This document shows, piece after piece, positions 9,181 to 17,946 of a DNA stretch of 35,588 nucleotides. Position 1 is the first letter of the stretch. The number at the start of each line of letters is the position of its first letter. The DNA comes from an uncultured Mobiluncus sp. GTDB taxonomy: Bacteria > Actinomycetota > Actinomycetes > Actinomycetales > Actinomycetaceae. A program made the position numbers and the translations under genes. The notes beneath the pieces were generated by a model that did no database searches, was not told the origin of the DNA, and worked only from the letters and a program-made list of their open reading frames with translations. The DNA lies in contig NZ_CAMYBV010000020.1 of NCBI RefSeq assembly GCF_947254095.1, positions 1-35,588 of the forward strand. Direction: 5' to 3'.

Positions 9181-10320
9181 ATGCAAGAGTTCGTCTCTGT
9201 TTCCACCCAGCGTGCCATGAACCTGAGACGAGTGCTCCATGAGGTGCTTTCTTCCGGTTCTGATGAAGCACTCACTCGTGCCGCAATTGCTTCCCGGGTG
9301 CAAATCACTAGGGCTACGGCAACGCGACTTTCTGACCAGCTGGTCGCTTTGGGGTTAATTCAGGAGCTACCGCCCGTTATGACGGGCGGTCCCGGTCGTC
9401 CGGGCAGAGTCCTGGTGGGGAACAATAATTTAGTCTCACTAGGAGTGGATATTGGGGTTTCCGAAATTCGCCTGCTGGGGTTGGGCTTGGGAGGCCAGGA
9501 ACTGTGCCGGAAACGATTTGAACTAGAGGTCCCACCATTGCCACCGGAGGAAGTTTTTTCCCGGGTCGGCCACGAGTTGAATGGGGTTGTTTCCCAACTT
9601 TCCGTCAAAAAAATATTTTTTTCCGTGACGGTGTCAGTGCCTGGCTTGGTTGACAGTGACAACAGGAGAGTCATCTATGCCCCAAACCTGGGGTGGTCTA
9701 ACGTTGATGTGTGCCAACAGATAAGGCGTTCCATTCAGTTCCCGGTAAAGTCGATTGAAGTCCACAACGAGGCGAACATGGCGGCATGGGCCCAAGCGTG
9801 GAAACACCCGGGTTGTCCCTCTGGACTGGATACGTTTGCCTATATCTCAGGCGGAATCGGGGTTGGCGCCGCCGTTGTGGAGAACCGGCAGCTCTATCAG
9901 GGCTGTCATGGCTGGGTGGGGGAAATCGGACACCTGACCATTGACCCGCGCGGAATTCACTGTAAATGCGGGGCGCAAGGTTGCCTGGAAAGATATGTAG
10001 GCCGGGAGGCATTGGAAACCCGGCGTGGGAATGAATCTGCCTTACTCGAGTCTGCCCGGGCATTAGGCCTGGCCATGGCGGCTCTTACAAATATCTTAGA
10101 TGTGTCTCTCATCATCATCGGCGGAGATTTGACCAACTTTTTTGCTGAATACAAGGCCGAGGTAACCAGACTGATGCATTTGCACACCATCGCTGACGAG
10201 CAAAGATCCCTGCAAATTACCAGCTCAGCTTACGAGATGCCAGCTGTGCGGGGAGCTGCCATCCGGGGGTTCCGAGCGCTCCTGGATGCTCCTACCGAGT
10301 TCGGAAAATTCACCCGGTAG
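9181..10320 (+). CDS. xylR: ROK-family transcriptional regulator, XylR type
   Basis: 379-residue repressor with an N-terminal winged helix (about residues 10-65, LTRAAIASRVQITRATATRLSDQL) and a ROK sugar-sensing domain. Seen: GVDIGVSEIRLLGL, SVPGLVDSDNRRVIYAPNLGW, ISGGIGVGAAVV, and the zinc motif HCKCGAQGCLERYVG, which is complete. The usual ROK kinase segment reads VHNEANMAAW, fitting a regulator more than a kinase. Placed 34 bp after xylB, with AAGGAG 6 bases before the ATG. It probably binds the palindromes at 6468-6483 and 15833-15848 and lets go on binding xylose or a xyloside (inference from position). Its stop is only 17 bp from the converging permease gene, with no clear terminator between. 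Confidence 0.88.
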   Translation: MQEFVSVSTQRAMNLRRVLHEVLSSGSDEALTRAAIASRVQITRATATRLSDQLVALGLIQELPPVMTGGPGRPGRVLVGNNNLVSLGVDIGVSEIRLLGLGLGGQELCRKRFELEVPPLPPEEVFSRVGHELNGVVSQLSVKKIFFSVTVSVPGLVDSDNRRVIYAPNLGWSNVDVCQQIRRSIQFPVKSIEVHNEANMAAWAQAWKHPGCPSGLDTFAYISGGIGVGAAVVENRQLYQGCHGWVGEIGHLTIDPRGIHCKCGAQGCLERYVGREALETRRGNESALLESARALGLAMAALTNILDVSLIIIGGDLTNFFAEYKAEVTRLMHLHTIADEQRSLQITSSAYEMPAVRGAAIRGFRALLDAPTEFGKFTR

Positions 10321-10337
10321 GGGACACCCACGCAGTT

Positions 10338-11186
10338 TTATCCCTTTGTGGCACCTCCGGCCAGACCCGCTACGATGTAGCGCTGCAGGAAGATAAAGAT
10401 CAGCAACACAGGCAACGCTATGACTGTTGCTACCGCCATCAGATCGTTCCAGTTGGTTCCGTACTGACCAATAATCCGGTTCAAAGCCACAGTGAGTGGC
10501 TGAATATTTTGATTTGTGGTTAAGGTCAACGCAAAGGTAAATTCTCCCCAAGCCATAAGGAAAGAAAAGGATCCAATCATGACGATTCCGGGTTTAATCG
10601 TTGGCATTACGATTCTAATGATAGTCTGTAACGTATTCAAACCATCCAGCTGCGCCGCTTCTTCTACTTCATAAGGGAACTGTTTAAAGTACGGTCTTAG
10701 CAAAATGACAGCAAAAGGTAAAGTTACGGAAATATCCGCCAAAATGACCGATACGTATGTGTTTACCAAACCGACTTGTCGGAACATTACGAACATAGGA
10801 ATTGATATGGCGATAGCTGGCAGTAATTGTACTACTGTTAACATAACCATCATTGAGGTAGTAGTGCGAGTCCGTAATCTCGCAACAGCGTAAGATGATG
10901 GAATGGCGATAACCAGGGTAAGCAAGAGCACCGAAACTGAAATGATTATCGAATTAAGCAGCGCGTTCCATGTGCCGTAATTTCCTGTGAAAACAGCTTT
11001 GTAAGAACCGAGGTAAAAGTCTTGCGGAATAAGTGTGGGTGGGTTAGCAAACATTTCCTTACCTGTTTTGAATGAAGTATTTATCATCCAATAAACAGGG
11101 AAGAGGTAGATGATAATTATAAGCCACCCAATCACAGATTTGAAAATAGTTGTTTTGCTCTGACTGGATAAACGAACATTTTTCAT
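10338..11186 (-). CDS. Sugar ABC transporter permease, CUT1 family (MalG-like)
   Basis: 282-residue inner-membrane permease with about six hydrophobic helices. Seen: N-terminal helix (VIGWLIIIIYLFPVYWMI), the family pattern NTSFKTGKEMF, and the EAA loop EEAAQLDGLNTLQTIIRIVM that contacts the ATPase. The start codon overlaps the stop of the upstream permease by 4 bp (ATGA type), so the two are translationally coupled. Together with the partner permease and the lipoprotein it should import an oligosaccharide, probably an alpha-xyloside given the linked alpha-xylosidase. It is the last gene of its operon and no ATPase gene follows. Confidence 0.92.
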   Translation of the reverse strand: MKNVRLSSQSKTTIFKSVIGWLIIIIYLFPVYWMINTSFKTGKEMFANPPTLIPQDFYLGSYKAVFTGNYGTWNALLNSIIISVSVLLLTLVIAIPSSYAVARLRTRTTTSMMVMLTVVQLLPAIAISIPMFVMFRQVGLVNTYVSVILADISVTLPFAVILLRPYFKQFPYEVEEAAQLDGLNTLQTIIRIVMPTIKPGIVMIGSFSFLMAWGEFTFALTLTTNQNIQPLTVALNRIIGQYGTNWNDLMAVATVIALPVLLIFIFLQRYIVAGLAGGATKG

Positions 11187-12112
11187 CGTAAGTCCTCCTC
11201 ATTTAGGGAACGTACATAGAACCAGGAAAGAACCAAAGGCAGTATTAAGGTGAGAACTGACGCTGCAGCGCCGTTACCGAACTGGAAGAGCTTGTATGTC
11301 TCCAGATAGGTGTAGACGGGCAGGGTAGTGGTGGCGTCTACCGGGCCGCCCTTGGTCATGGTATAAATCAGGTCAAAGACCTTGTAGGTGTTAATTACTC
11401 CAAGCAATAAGACAGAAATCGAGACCGGTTTCATCAGAGGGAAGGTAATCTTCCAGAACTGTTGCCACGGATTTGCCCCATCGACATGGGCAGCTTCATA
11501 AAGTGAATCGTCAATAGTATGAAGTCCGGAAAGCAACAGTAAAAGATTAAAGGGAATTCCGACCCAAAGATTTGCAATAATGATTGCTAAAAGTGCGGTT
11601 GGGCCTACTGTTAGCCATTTGATGCCTTCGTCAATTACTCCCATATTAATAAGGATGTAATTTAAAATTCCGTAATCTGAGTCAAATATCCACTTAAATA
11701 TGGTGCCAGTAACCACTGGCGGAAGTATCCAACCGACAAGTAGCAAGGCTCGCATGACGCCGTTGCCTGGAAATGGTCTCCTGAAAAATAACGCCAAGGC
11801 AAACCCTATGACGTATTGAGTTATCAAGCATGCAATGGTGAAAATTAACGATAGAACCAGACCGTTCCAGAATCCGTGATCATTAAGAACTGTTGAGTAG
11901 TTCTTAAAATTATTGAACGTAAATGTTCTGGAAATTAGGTTCGCACCGTTAGCTTCTGTGAGACTCAGGAAAAAATTGTAGAAAAGCGGAAACGCCATGA
12001 ATACGATGATGTAAATCAAGGCAGGAGCCGCCAAGAGCAGTCCCAGGCGTAGCTGGCTGTCCTGCTTTTTCTTATTCTTTCCGCTTGTCTTGTTGGATAC
12101 TTCCGCTGACAT
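11183..12112 (-). CDS. Sugar ABC transporter permease, CUT1 family (MalF-like)
   Basis: 309-residue permease, partner of the MalG-like protein. Seen: hydrophobic helices beginning LGLLLAAPALIYIIVFMAF and the EAA loop YEAAHVDGANPWQQFWKITF. The basic N-terminus (SNKTSGKNKKKQDS) is cytoplasmic. The gene lies 14 bp after the binding-protein gene and overlaps the next permease by 4 bp. Its DNA is strikingly AT-rich for this window: bases 11641-11700 contain 15 G/C, against 36 G/C in 4081-4140 of glnE. Confidence 0.92.
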   Translation of the reverse strand: MSAEVSNKTSGKNKKKQDSQLRLGLLLAAPALIYIIVFMAFPLFYNFFLSLTEANGANLISRTFTFNNFKNYSTVLNDHGFWNGLVLSLIFTIACLITQYVIGFALALFFRRPFPGNGVMRALLLVGWILPPVVTGTIFKWIFDSDYGILNYILINMGVIDEGIKWLTVGPTALLAIIIANLWVGIPFNLLLLLSGLHTIDDSLYEAAHVDGANPWQQFWKITFPLMKPVSISVLLLGVINTYKVFDLIYTMTKGGPVDATTTLPVYTYLETYKLFQFGNGAAASVLTLILPLVLSWFYVRSLNEEDLR

Positions 12113-12126
12113 GGTTACGCCTAACT

Positions 12127-13362
12127 TTATTTCATGGGCAAGAGTTCAGAAATAGTTGTTTCAGCATCCTTAGCGGCTTTTTCAGGGCTCTTAGCTCCGG
12201 TTAAAGCTTCCTGGATAGAAAGCTGAATGGCTTCGGAAATCTTGTTGTAGTTCTCACCGTACGAACGTGCATGTGTATCTTGCATTTGTTTTTCAAAGAC
12301 TTGCATATTCGCATCGGTGGATAGCTTCAACTTTCCGGATAAATCCGGGCGGGGTGAGAGCTGTCCTGAGATATCGCAGAATGTCTGAACGCCCTTCTGA
12401 GAGGCCATCCACTTCACGAATTTCAATGCTCCTTCCGGGTTCTTGGCACTCGCGAAAGCCACGATGTTTTCACCGCCCAGACCGGTCGCAGCACGTTGTC
12501 CCTTCGGTAAAGGAGCTACGCCCCACTCAAAGTCAACGTCCTTCAGGTTGGAAATCTCCCACGGACCGTTGACCATCATTGCCACTTGTCCTGTCGTGAA
12601 CTGGGTGCGGGCATCTTCCTGGGAATAGTTAGACACGGCCGAGGACATAGCGCCATCGTCAATCATCTTTTTGAAAAAGCTCAAGGCTTCGCCACCGTAC
12701 TTAGCGTAATTGTCAATGTCGCCGCCGGCTTGCCAAACAAAGGGCAGTACTTGGAAAGTCCCTTGTTCATTCTTGACACCCGAAATCGCCAAGCCGGATT
12801 TTCCGCCGGTAGCAAGTTTCTTGGCTGTGGTGGCCAATTCCTCCCAAGTACTTGGCGGCTCCGTGATACCGGCTTGGGCAAACATAGTCTTGTTATAGAA
12901 CAAAGCCAGGTTATTTGAGTTCATGGGAAGCCCAAACGTTTTGCCGTCCAGTTGCGTAGAGCTCCACGGTCCTTCGAAGTATTCGTCTTTCAGTGAAGAC
13001 ACTTCCGAGGTAATGTCTTGGAGCAGACCGAGGGCAGCAAAATTCTGGTTGTCTACGTTGTCGATAATGGCCACATCAGGCACTTCGCCGCCAACACCAC
13101 CTTGGACGATAGATTTGGATAAATCTCCAAAAGCAAATGAGGTGCGTTTAATCTTTAAATCAGGATTCTCAGATTCAAAGGCTTTGACGGCTGCTTCCAT
13201 TGCTTCATTGGAAACTCCTTGGCCCTCATAATCCCAGACTTCAATTTCCCCTGAGCTGCTGGCGGAGCCTCCTGCTGAGCCACAAGCAGTTAGGGCACCG
13301 CTCATCGCTACTAGAGCTGCGGCGGCCAAGGCAATAGCCCGTTTCCTCATACTGACTTCCAT
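12127..13362 (-). CDS. Sugar-binding lipoprotein of an ABC transporter (extracellular solute-binding protein family 1)
   Basis: 411-residue precursor. The N-terminus has a charged start (MEVSMRKR), a hydrophobic core and lipobox LTAC, so it should be cleaved and lipid-anchored at Cys 27. The mature part looks like a type 1 solute-binding fold: VWDYEGQGVSNEAMEAAVKA, DVAIIDNVDNQNF, LPMNSNNLALFYNKTMF, and TGQVAMMVNGPWEI. Ligand inferred as an alpha-xyloside oligosaccharide from the linked GH31 enzyme; this cannot be read from the sequence. The first ATG is favoured, since GGAG stands 6 bases before it; the second ATG (Met 5) is too far from that site. Gap to the upstream glycosidase gene is 20 bp. 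Confidence 0.92.
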   Translation of the reverse strand: MEVSMRKRAIALAAAALVAMSGALTACGSAGGSASSSGEIEVWDYEGQGVSNEAMEAAVKAFESENPDLKIKRTSFAFGDLSKSIVQGGVGGEVPDVAIIDNVDNQNFAALGLLQDITSEVSSLKDEYFEGPWSSTQLDGKTFGLPMNSNNLALFYNKTMFAQAGITEPPSTWEELATTAKKLATGGKSGLAISGVKNEQGTFQVLPFVWQAGGDIDNYAKYGGEALSFFKKMIDDGAMSSAVSNYSQEDARTQFTTGQVAMMVNGPWEISNLKDVDFEWGVAPLPKGQRAATGLGGENIVAFASAKNPEGALKFVKWMASQKGVQTFCDISGQLSPRPDLSGKLKLSTDANMQVFEKQMQDTHARSYGENYNKISEAIQLSIQEALTGAKSPEKAAKDAETTISELLPMK

Positions 13363-13382
13363 AGTTCTCTCCTTCGTATTGG

Positions 13383-15737
13383 TTACTTGTTTGTTTCAAT
13401 GTATTGATAAGATATTACATGTTTGTTTCCAGCATCTGGCCCGGTTTGCGGCAGTATTCTTAGCCCGGAAACGACTTCTGGACAGAAGGACTCATCAGTT
13501 ACCTGGCCACTGGCTACCTGAACCTCTTGGTTGGTGACAATACAAACGGACCAGGTTTTCTTTGATTCGCTGAGGATTTCAACTTCCGAACCCCGGCGGG
13601 AAATGCGGAACAACTCATCGTCGTACTGGCCGGGTACTCTGAGTGTAGTTTCGCCCGGTGACGGATTGAAAATGTAAAGGCAGACACCCTCGTTCCAGTC
13701 GTAGTCAGGTCGTTTCGAGTTAGCGCCTAGAGGCAGCACCGTGCCGTCTGGAATCATCACTGGAAGAGAATCCAGCTCGTGAGTTTCGGTATGCCAGCCA
13801 AGCTGGTCTTTGCGGGTGCCATCCAGAAAGTTAGTCCAACCCGCGGTCGGTAGGTAGTACTGAACAGTCCCTCCATCGGTAAACACCGGGGCAACTAAGA
13901 TTTTGTCACCTAAATAGTACTGGGTATCGACGTTTGCTGAACCTCTGTCTTCGGGATGTTCCAGTATCATGTGGCGTAACATCGGGGTCCCGGTTTGGCT
14001 CGCTTCTCGAGCGATTGTCATCAGGTAAGGCATGAGGCGATTTTTCAAAGCGGTGAAACGCTGGGCAGTCTTGACTGCCGCATCCCCATAAATCCAAGGT
14101 ACCCGGTAAGAGGACGAGCCGTGGAGCCGTGAGTGGGAAGATAACAAACCGAAAGGCAGCCATCGAATAAACACGTTCGGGTTGGGTTTTCCTTCGAATC
14201 CGCCCATGTCGTGGCTCCAATACCCGTATCCGCTCAGTCCAAGCGACAGGCCGCCGCGGAGAGTCTCGCCCATAGACTCAAAAGTCGGTTCGCTGTCTCC
14301 GCCCCAATGCACCGGGAATTGCTGGCCACCAGCGGTGCCAGATCGCGCAAACACGATGGCTTCCTCGCGTCCGCGAACCTCTTTGATGGCTTCAAAAACA
14401 GTCTGGTTGTAGAGGTGTGTGTAATAGTTGTGCATCCGTTCGGGATTAGCGCCGTTATGCCAAACTACGTCCGTAGGGACCCGTTCGCCGAAATCGGTTT
14501 TGAAACAGTCTACTCCTTGGTTAAGCAAAGTTTTCAGATGTTCTTTGTACCATTGCCTAGCGTCAGGATTAGTGAAGTCTACCCACGACATACCGGACTG
14601 CCAATGATCCCATTGACGCACTGAGCCGTCGGTTTTCTTCAGGAAATACCCTTTGTCTTTCCCCTCTTGCCAAATTTCACCCTGTTGACCAACGTAGGGG
14701 TTAATCCAGACACAAATTTTTATACCACGTTCGTGCAGCCTACGCAGCATACCAAGCGGGTCTGAGAATTTTTCCGGATCCCACGTGAAATCGCACCAGT
14801 GCGAGGGGCGCATCCAGTAGCAGTCGAAGTGCATCACCGAGAGGGGGATGCTAAGTTGCTCCATCTGATCGATGAAACTGTTGACCGTTTCCTCTGAATA
14901 ATCGGTGGTGAATGAGGTCGAGAGCCACAATCCGTAAGACCAGGCAGGAAGCTGGGGAGGACGACCGGTCAATTTCGTGTATCGGTTCAAGATTTCTTTG
15001 GGGGTAGGGCCGTAGATGACGTAGTACTCCAAGAATTCCCCTGGAACTGAGAACTGAACGCGCGTGTTAACCTCAGACCCGACTTCAAAAGAAACTTTTT
15101 CTGGGTGATTTACAAAAATTCCATAACCGCGATTTGTCAGGTAAAACGGAACATTGATGTACGTTTGTTCGGAAGCGGTGCCCGCGTCTGCGTTCCACAT
15201 ATCCACAATCTGGCCGTTTTTCACTACCGGTCCGAAACGTTCACCGAGGCCATAAACGGATTCTCCGGGCTGTATCACCAGCTGTTCATGGAGGTATTTT
15301 TCGCCTGTCGGGGAAATCGCAATACCTTCGCACCGTAACTTTGACCGTGTAAGTTCGTGGTCAGGGCTGGTTAAAACGAGGTTGTAATCGTCAGCGCCTG
15401 AAATTTCAGCCTGTAAATCACCTGCTATTACCACAGCACGTAGGTGCTCTTTATCTGCTTGTACTTGCCCGAAAGCCTCTGTGTTAAGCGCAAAATGAGG
15501 TTCGGGTTCCAGGTAACCGCGGTAGTGCTCGAGCCTAACTTTGATTATTCCGTCGGCTACAGGTGTGAGGTTGATGGTCAACTGGGTCGAGTCGAGTTCG
15601 TCTCCGCGTTTATTCAATATCTTGGTGGAAGCGACAGCTCTCACCGTTTCGTTTTTCACCTGTACGTCTACTATCTGGCGGGGGTGAAATACTTTCCATC
15701 CATCGCGATTCAACCAATAGCCGTCAGTAAACTTCAT
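13383..15737 (-). CDS. yicI: Alpha-xylosidase, glycoside hydrolase family 31 (YicI type)
   Basis: 784 residues, the size of YicI-type alpha-xylosidases. It releases alpha-linked xylose from the non-reducing end of xylosides such as isoprimeverose (family knowledge). The nucleophile is Asp 415 in CFKTDFGERVP and the acid/base is Asp 481 in QQFPVHWGGDSEP, one residue off the E. coli YicI positions. The N-terminal beta-sandwich covers about 1-260 and the barrel begins near PAWSYGLWLSTSFTTDY. There is no signal peptide, so it acts in the cytoplasm on imported substrate. It is the first gene of the minus-strand operon. A GH31 alpha-glucosidase is less likely because KTDFGE is the alpha-xylosidase form. 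Confidence 0.93.
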   Translation of the reverse strand: MKFTDGYWLNRDGWKVFHPRQIVDVQVKNETVRAVASTKILNKRGDELDSTQLTINLTPVADGIIKVRLEHYRGYLEPEPHFALNTEAFGQVQADKEHLRAVVIAGDLQAEISGADDYNLVLTSPDHELTRSKLRCEGIAISPTGEKYLHEQLVIQPGESVYGLGERFGPVVKNGQIVDMWNADAGTASEQTYINVPFYLTNRGYGIFVNHPEKVSFEVGSEVNTRVQFSVPGEFLEYYVIYGPTPKEILNRYTKLTGRPPQLPAWSYGLWLSTSFTTDYSEETVNSFIDQMEQLSIPLSVMHFDCYWMRPSHWCDFTWDPEKFSDPLGMLRRLHERGIKICVWINPYVGQQGEIWQEGKDKGYFLKKTDGSVRQWDHWQSGMSWVDFTNPDARQWYKEHLKTLLNQGVDCFKTDFGERVPTDVVWHNGANPERMHNYYTHLYNQTVFEAIKEVRGREEAIVFARSGTAGGQQFPVHWGGDSEPTFESMGETLRGGLSLGLSGYGYWSHDMGGFEGKPNPNVFIRWLPFGLLSSHSRLHGSSSYRVPWIYGDAAVKTAQRFTALKNRLMPYLMTIAREASQTGTPMLRHMILEHPEDRGSANVDTQYYLGDKILVAPVFTDGGTVQYYLPTAGWTNFLDGTRKDQLGWHTETHELDSLPVMIPDGTVLPLGANSKRPDYDWNEGVCLYIFNPSPGETTLRVPGQYDDELFRISRRGSEVEILSESKKTWSVCIVTNQEVQVASGQVTDESFCPEVVSGLRILPQTGPDAGNKHVISYQYIETNK

Positions 15738-16053
15738 TGTCCCTCCCTCGAGGTTAGGTTATGCGTTGCCGGCTACTTCATTGGATGCCAGGCAATCAAA
15801 CTCGCTGTTGCCAGATTACTCTACGCCAGCAATTAAGTCAAGACTTAAAACAAAATACTTTATTGTTGCAATATCGCGGAAAACATGTCCTGGTGTGAGG
15901 GATCTAGGTTTCATTGAGATGAGTATTTTAATTTCTACCCCGGCTGCTTCTGAACCTCGCTGGCCTCGCCGGGGCAAGAATTGATATCGCTCTTTCGGCC
16001 TGGAATGGAACGTCAGTCTGCCAAATCAGTCCGGAGCAGGAAAACGCGCTAAG
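15738..16053. other. Intergenic region between the yicI operon and the histidine phosphatase gene
   Basis: 316 bases between divergent genes. The left third holds the yicI promoter and operator (listed separately). A second small palindrome, TATTGTTGCAATA (15861-15873), lies just upstream of that operator on the minus strand and could be another regulator site. A 7-bp hairpin pairs CCCCGGC (15938-15944) with GCCGGGG (15968-15974) over a 23-base loop; it has no T-run and could be a leader structure of the plus-strand gene. I see no gene or RNA gene here. Confidence 0.5.
15813..15848 (-). promoter_or_regulatory. yicI operon promoter with overlapping palindromic operator
   Basis: Read on the minus strand, TTGACT (complement of 15836-15841) and TAATCT (complement of 15813-15818) are separated by exactly 17 bases, a good vegetative promoter for the alpha-xylosidase and transporter genes. 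The -35 box lies inside a palindrome, TTAAGTCAAGACTTAA (15833-15848), with 7-base arms and a 2-base centre. The stretch AAGACTTAAAACAAAAT here parallels AAGACTAAACAAAAT beside the xylA operator. This suggests that one repressor, probably XylR, controls both units (inference). Confidence 0.62.
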
Positions 16054-16785
16054 GTGGGAAAGGTACAGAAAGGAAAAACGTTGCGACTGGTATTGATTCG
16101 TCATGGGCAAACGGACTCGAATCTGACGGGGGCTTTGGATACAGCTTGGCCAGGGCGTCCTTTAAACGCCACGGGGCGCGAGCAGGCGGCGGCTTTGGTT
16201 GATAAATATCACCAGCTAGTGGGGGTGGCTCCACAGCGTTTGGCCAGCTCTTTTATCCTCCGGGCGCGCCAAACTGCCGAACCGTTGGCTCAGGAGTTTG
16301 GTCTTCCCGTACAGGTCGACCCCGATTTGCGCGAAGTGCGAGCCGGACTGCTGGAAATGTCCACGACCCAACAGGACACCAGAGAATACCTCTATACCGC
16401 TATTGATTGGGGGACCGGTAACCTGGACCGGTCGATGCCCGGAGCGGAAACCGGGGCCCAAACTTTGGCGCGCTTCGACCGGGGTATTGCGCGGCTGTGC
16501 GCGGGACTGGAGGATGATTCGCAAGCCACCGTGGCGGTCATTATCCACGGCGCGATTATGCGCGTGTGGGGCGCAAACCGTATTGAGGGCCTGACCCTTG
16601 ACCTGTTATCGCAGTTCCCTTGCCTGAACTGTTCCCTCACGATGGCCACCGGCAGCCCGACCGCCGGTTGGAAAGCCGAGCTGTGGTCGGATCGTAAAGT
16701 GGAGGATTGGCCGGTGGTGCCCGGAGCTCAGCCGCGCACCTCCAAAGAAGCCCGCGAACAACTGGAAGCCGTGCTGTTCAGCTGA
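16054..16785 (+). CDS. Histidine phosphatase family protein (phosphoglycerate mutase-like)
   Basis: Branch-1 histidine phosphatase of up to 243 residues. The catalytic motif is LIRHGQTDSN, with phospho-accepting His 17; the other arginine and acid elements are RARQTAEPL and LREVRAGLLEM, and the second histidine lies in VAVIIHGAIMRVWG. It lacks the longer insertions of true cofactor-dependent glycolytic phosphoglycerate mutase, so it is more likely a phosphatase of unknown small-molecule substrate. The start is uncertain: GTG 16054 has only a weak upstream AGGAA, while TTG 16081 follows AAAGGA at good spacing and would give MRLVLIRHGQ. A PAP2 gene follows 66 bp later. Confidence 0.85.
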   Translation: MGKVQKGKTLRLVLIRHGQTDSNLTGALDTAWPGRPLNATGREQAAALVDKYHQLVGVAPQRLASSFILRARQTAEPLAQEFGLPVQVDPDLREVRAGLLEMSTTQQDTREYLYTAIDWGTGNLDRSMPGAETGAQTLARFDRGIARLCAGLEDDSQATVAVIIHGAIMRVWGANRIEGLTLDLLSQFPCLNCSLTMATGSPTAGWKAELWSDRKVEDWPVVPGAQPRTSKEAREQLEAVLFS

Positions 16786-16851
16786 GCTCACCGGCCAGTA
16801 TCAACGACACGACACCGCCTCGGAAACCTGCAGAACAGAAAACCTAGAACC

Positions 16852-17493
16852 GTGAACACCCTAGCCAAGTTAACAATTATTCAGGCCGTTATCCTGGTGA
16901 TTCAGATTATCCTGTACTTCGGCTCGGAGCGTTTCCAGCACGTGTTTCATAATCCTCAACGCCGGCTGGATCAGCATATCCCGCGCATTCCCGCTTTCGT
17001 CTATCCGTATGTACTGTGGTTTCCGCTCATCGTAATATTCCCGATTGGGTTGTACTATTTTTCACCAGGCAACTGGGTGGCGCTCCAGATAGCGTGGATA
17101 TTTTGCGTGGTCGTCTCAGTTGTAGCCTACCTGGCGTATCCCACGACTTTTCAGCGTGAAAAGCTGGGGCACGGGAGGACCGAGCGTGTGTTAGCGCTGG
17201 TCTACAAGACGAGTTGCCGCGGGGTTAATTGTGCCCCCAGCCTGCATTGTTCCACGTCGATGATGATTGCTTTCGTGGCTGTGGTGACCAATCAAATGCC
17301 TTGGTGGCTACGAGTCATTTCGGTGCTGGTGTCCCTGGCCATTATCCTGGCCACCCAGTTCACCAAGCAACACGTGCTGCTGGATTTGCTGACAGCCATT
17401 CCGGTTGCGGTGGTTTCCTTGTCAATAGGTTTTCCGCTCGCGTTTTCGGGTGCGGGCGCGTCAATCTTGGGTTGGCTCGGGCTGGCATTTTGA
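16852..17493 (+). CDS. PAP2-superfamily membrane phosphatase / phosphotransferase
   Basis: 213 residues with about five to six membrane helices (residues 4-22, 48-66, 70-95, then three after 135). PAP2 signature residues are visible: Lys in VYKTSCRGVNC, the second motif PSLHCS, and the third in TKQHVLLDLLTAI, where His and Asp match the H-x3-D pattern. Members dephosphorylate or transfer phosphate or inositol-phosphate groups on lipids at the membrane; the substrate here is unknown. The start is a GTG with no clear ribosome site, so it may lie elsewhere nearby. Possibly co-transcribed with the preceding phosphatase gene. A repeat-bearing, degenerate stretch follows its stop. Confidence 0.82.
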   Translation: MNTLAKLTIIQAVILVIQIILYFGSERFQHVFHNPQRRLDQHIPRIPAFVYPYVLWFPLIVIFPIGLYYFSPGNWVALQIAWIFCVVVSVVAYLAYPTTFQREKLGHGRTERVLALVYKTSCRGVNCAPSLHCSTSMMIAFVAVVTNQMPWWLRVISVLVSLAIILATQFTKQHVLLDLLTAIPVAVVSLSIGFPLAFSGAGASILGWLGLAF

Positions 17494-17560
17494 ACCGTCG
17501 GTTCATTTTTTGAAAGTGCGTAAAAATGGCGCAAACGCGGCCTCATACTTCGCCAAAAAA

Positions 17561-17662
17561 TCCGTGGTTGAAAACCGGAAATCTCCGTGGATAAAAACCC
17601 AAAATCTCCGTGGTTGAAAACCGGAAATCTCCGGGGTTGAAAACTGAAAATCCCCGGGGTTG
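17561..17662. repeat. Tandem array of a 23-bp repeat, about 4.4 copies
   Basis: Units start at 17561, 17584, 17607, 17630 and 17653 (last one partial). Each reads close to TCCGTGGTTGAAAACCGG followed by AAATC. Units 1 and 3 are identical; units 2 and 4 differ at a few positions. There are no spacers, so it is not a CRISPR array. The period is not a multiple of three, so it does not encode a repeated peptide. It abuts the 5' broken edge of the DUF4143-type remnant. Confidence 0.85.
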
Positions 17663-17946
17663 CAATCAGGTATGAGTACTTTTTCCGCTATCAGGATTAC
17701 AAGAACCGTGAGGTTGACGCGGTTATTGAAATGCCTGACGGAAGTTGGTGCGCCATTGAGATTAAGCTCGGAGCAAACCAAATTGAAGAAGCGGCGGCTA
17801 ACCTCACGAAGCTCCGTGATGCCTTAGTTAGGGAATCAACCGATTTAGCACCTCAGAGCCTAATCGTGGTTTGCGGCCTCAGCCACGCCGTCTACCAACG
17901 TCCCGACGGTGTAATTATCGTCCCCATCACAGCCCTAAAACCCTAG
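17662..17946 (+). pseudogene. C-terminal remnant of a DUF4143-type AAA ATPase gene
   Basis: The open frame after the 23-bp repeats reads AIRYEYFFRYQDYKNREVDA and continues through VIEMPDGSWCAIEIKLG and EEAAANLTKLRDAL to the stop at 17944-17946. This matches the nuclease-like C-terminal end of DUF4143-containing ATPases (VDAVIE, AIEIKLG). About 95 residues of a protein that normally has about 400 remain. The P-loop ATPase part and any start are missing; the frame runs into the repeat array. The stop codon shares CTAG (17943-17946) with the stop of the converging ABC-ATPase remnant. Confidence 0.75.

Noticed and set aside
10321..10337. Terminator between xylR and the convergent permease gene
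   Set aside because: Only 17 bases are available and no stable stem with T-run was seen.
17561..17662. CRISPR array
   Set aside because: The 23-bp units are contiguous with no spacers, and there are no cas genes nearby.
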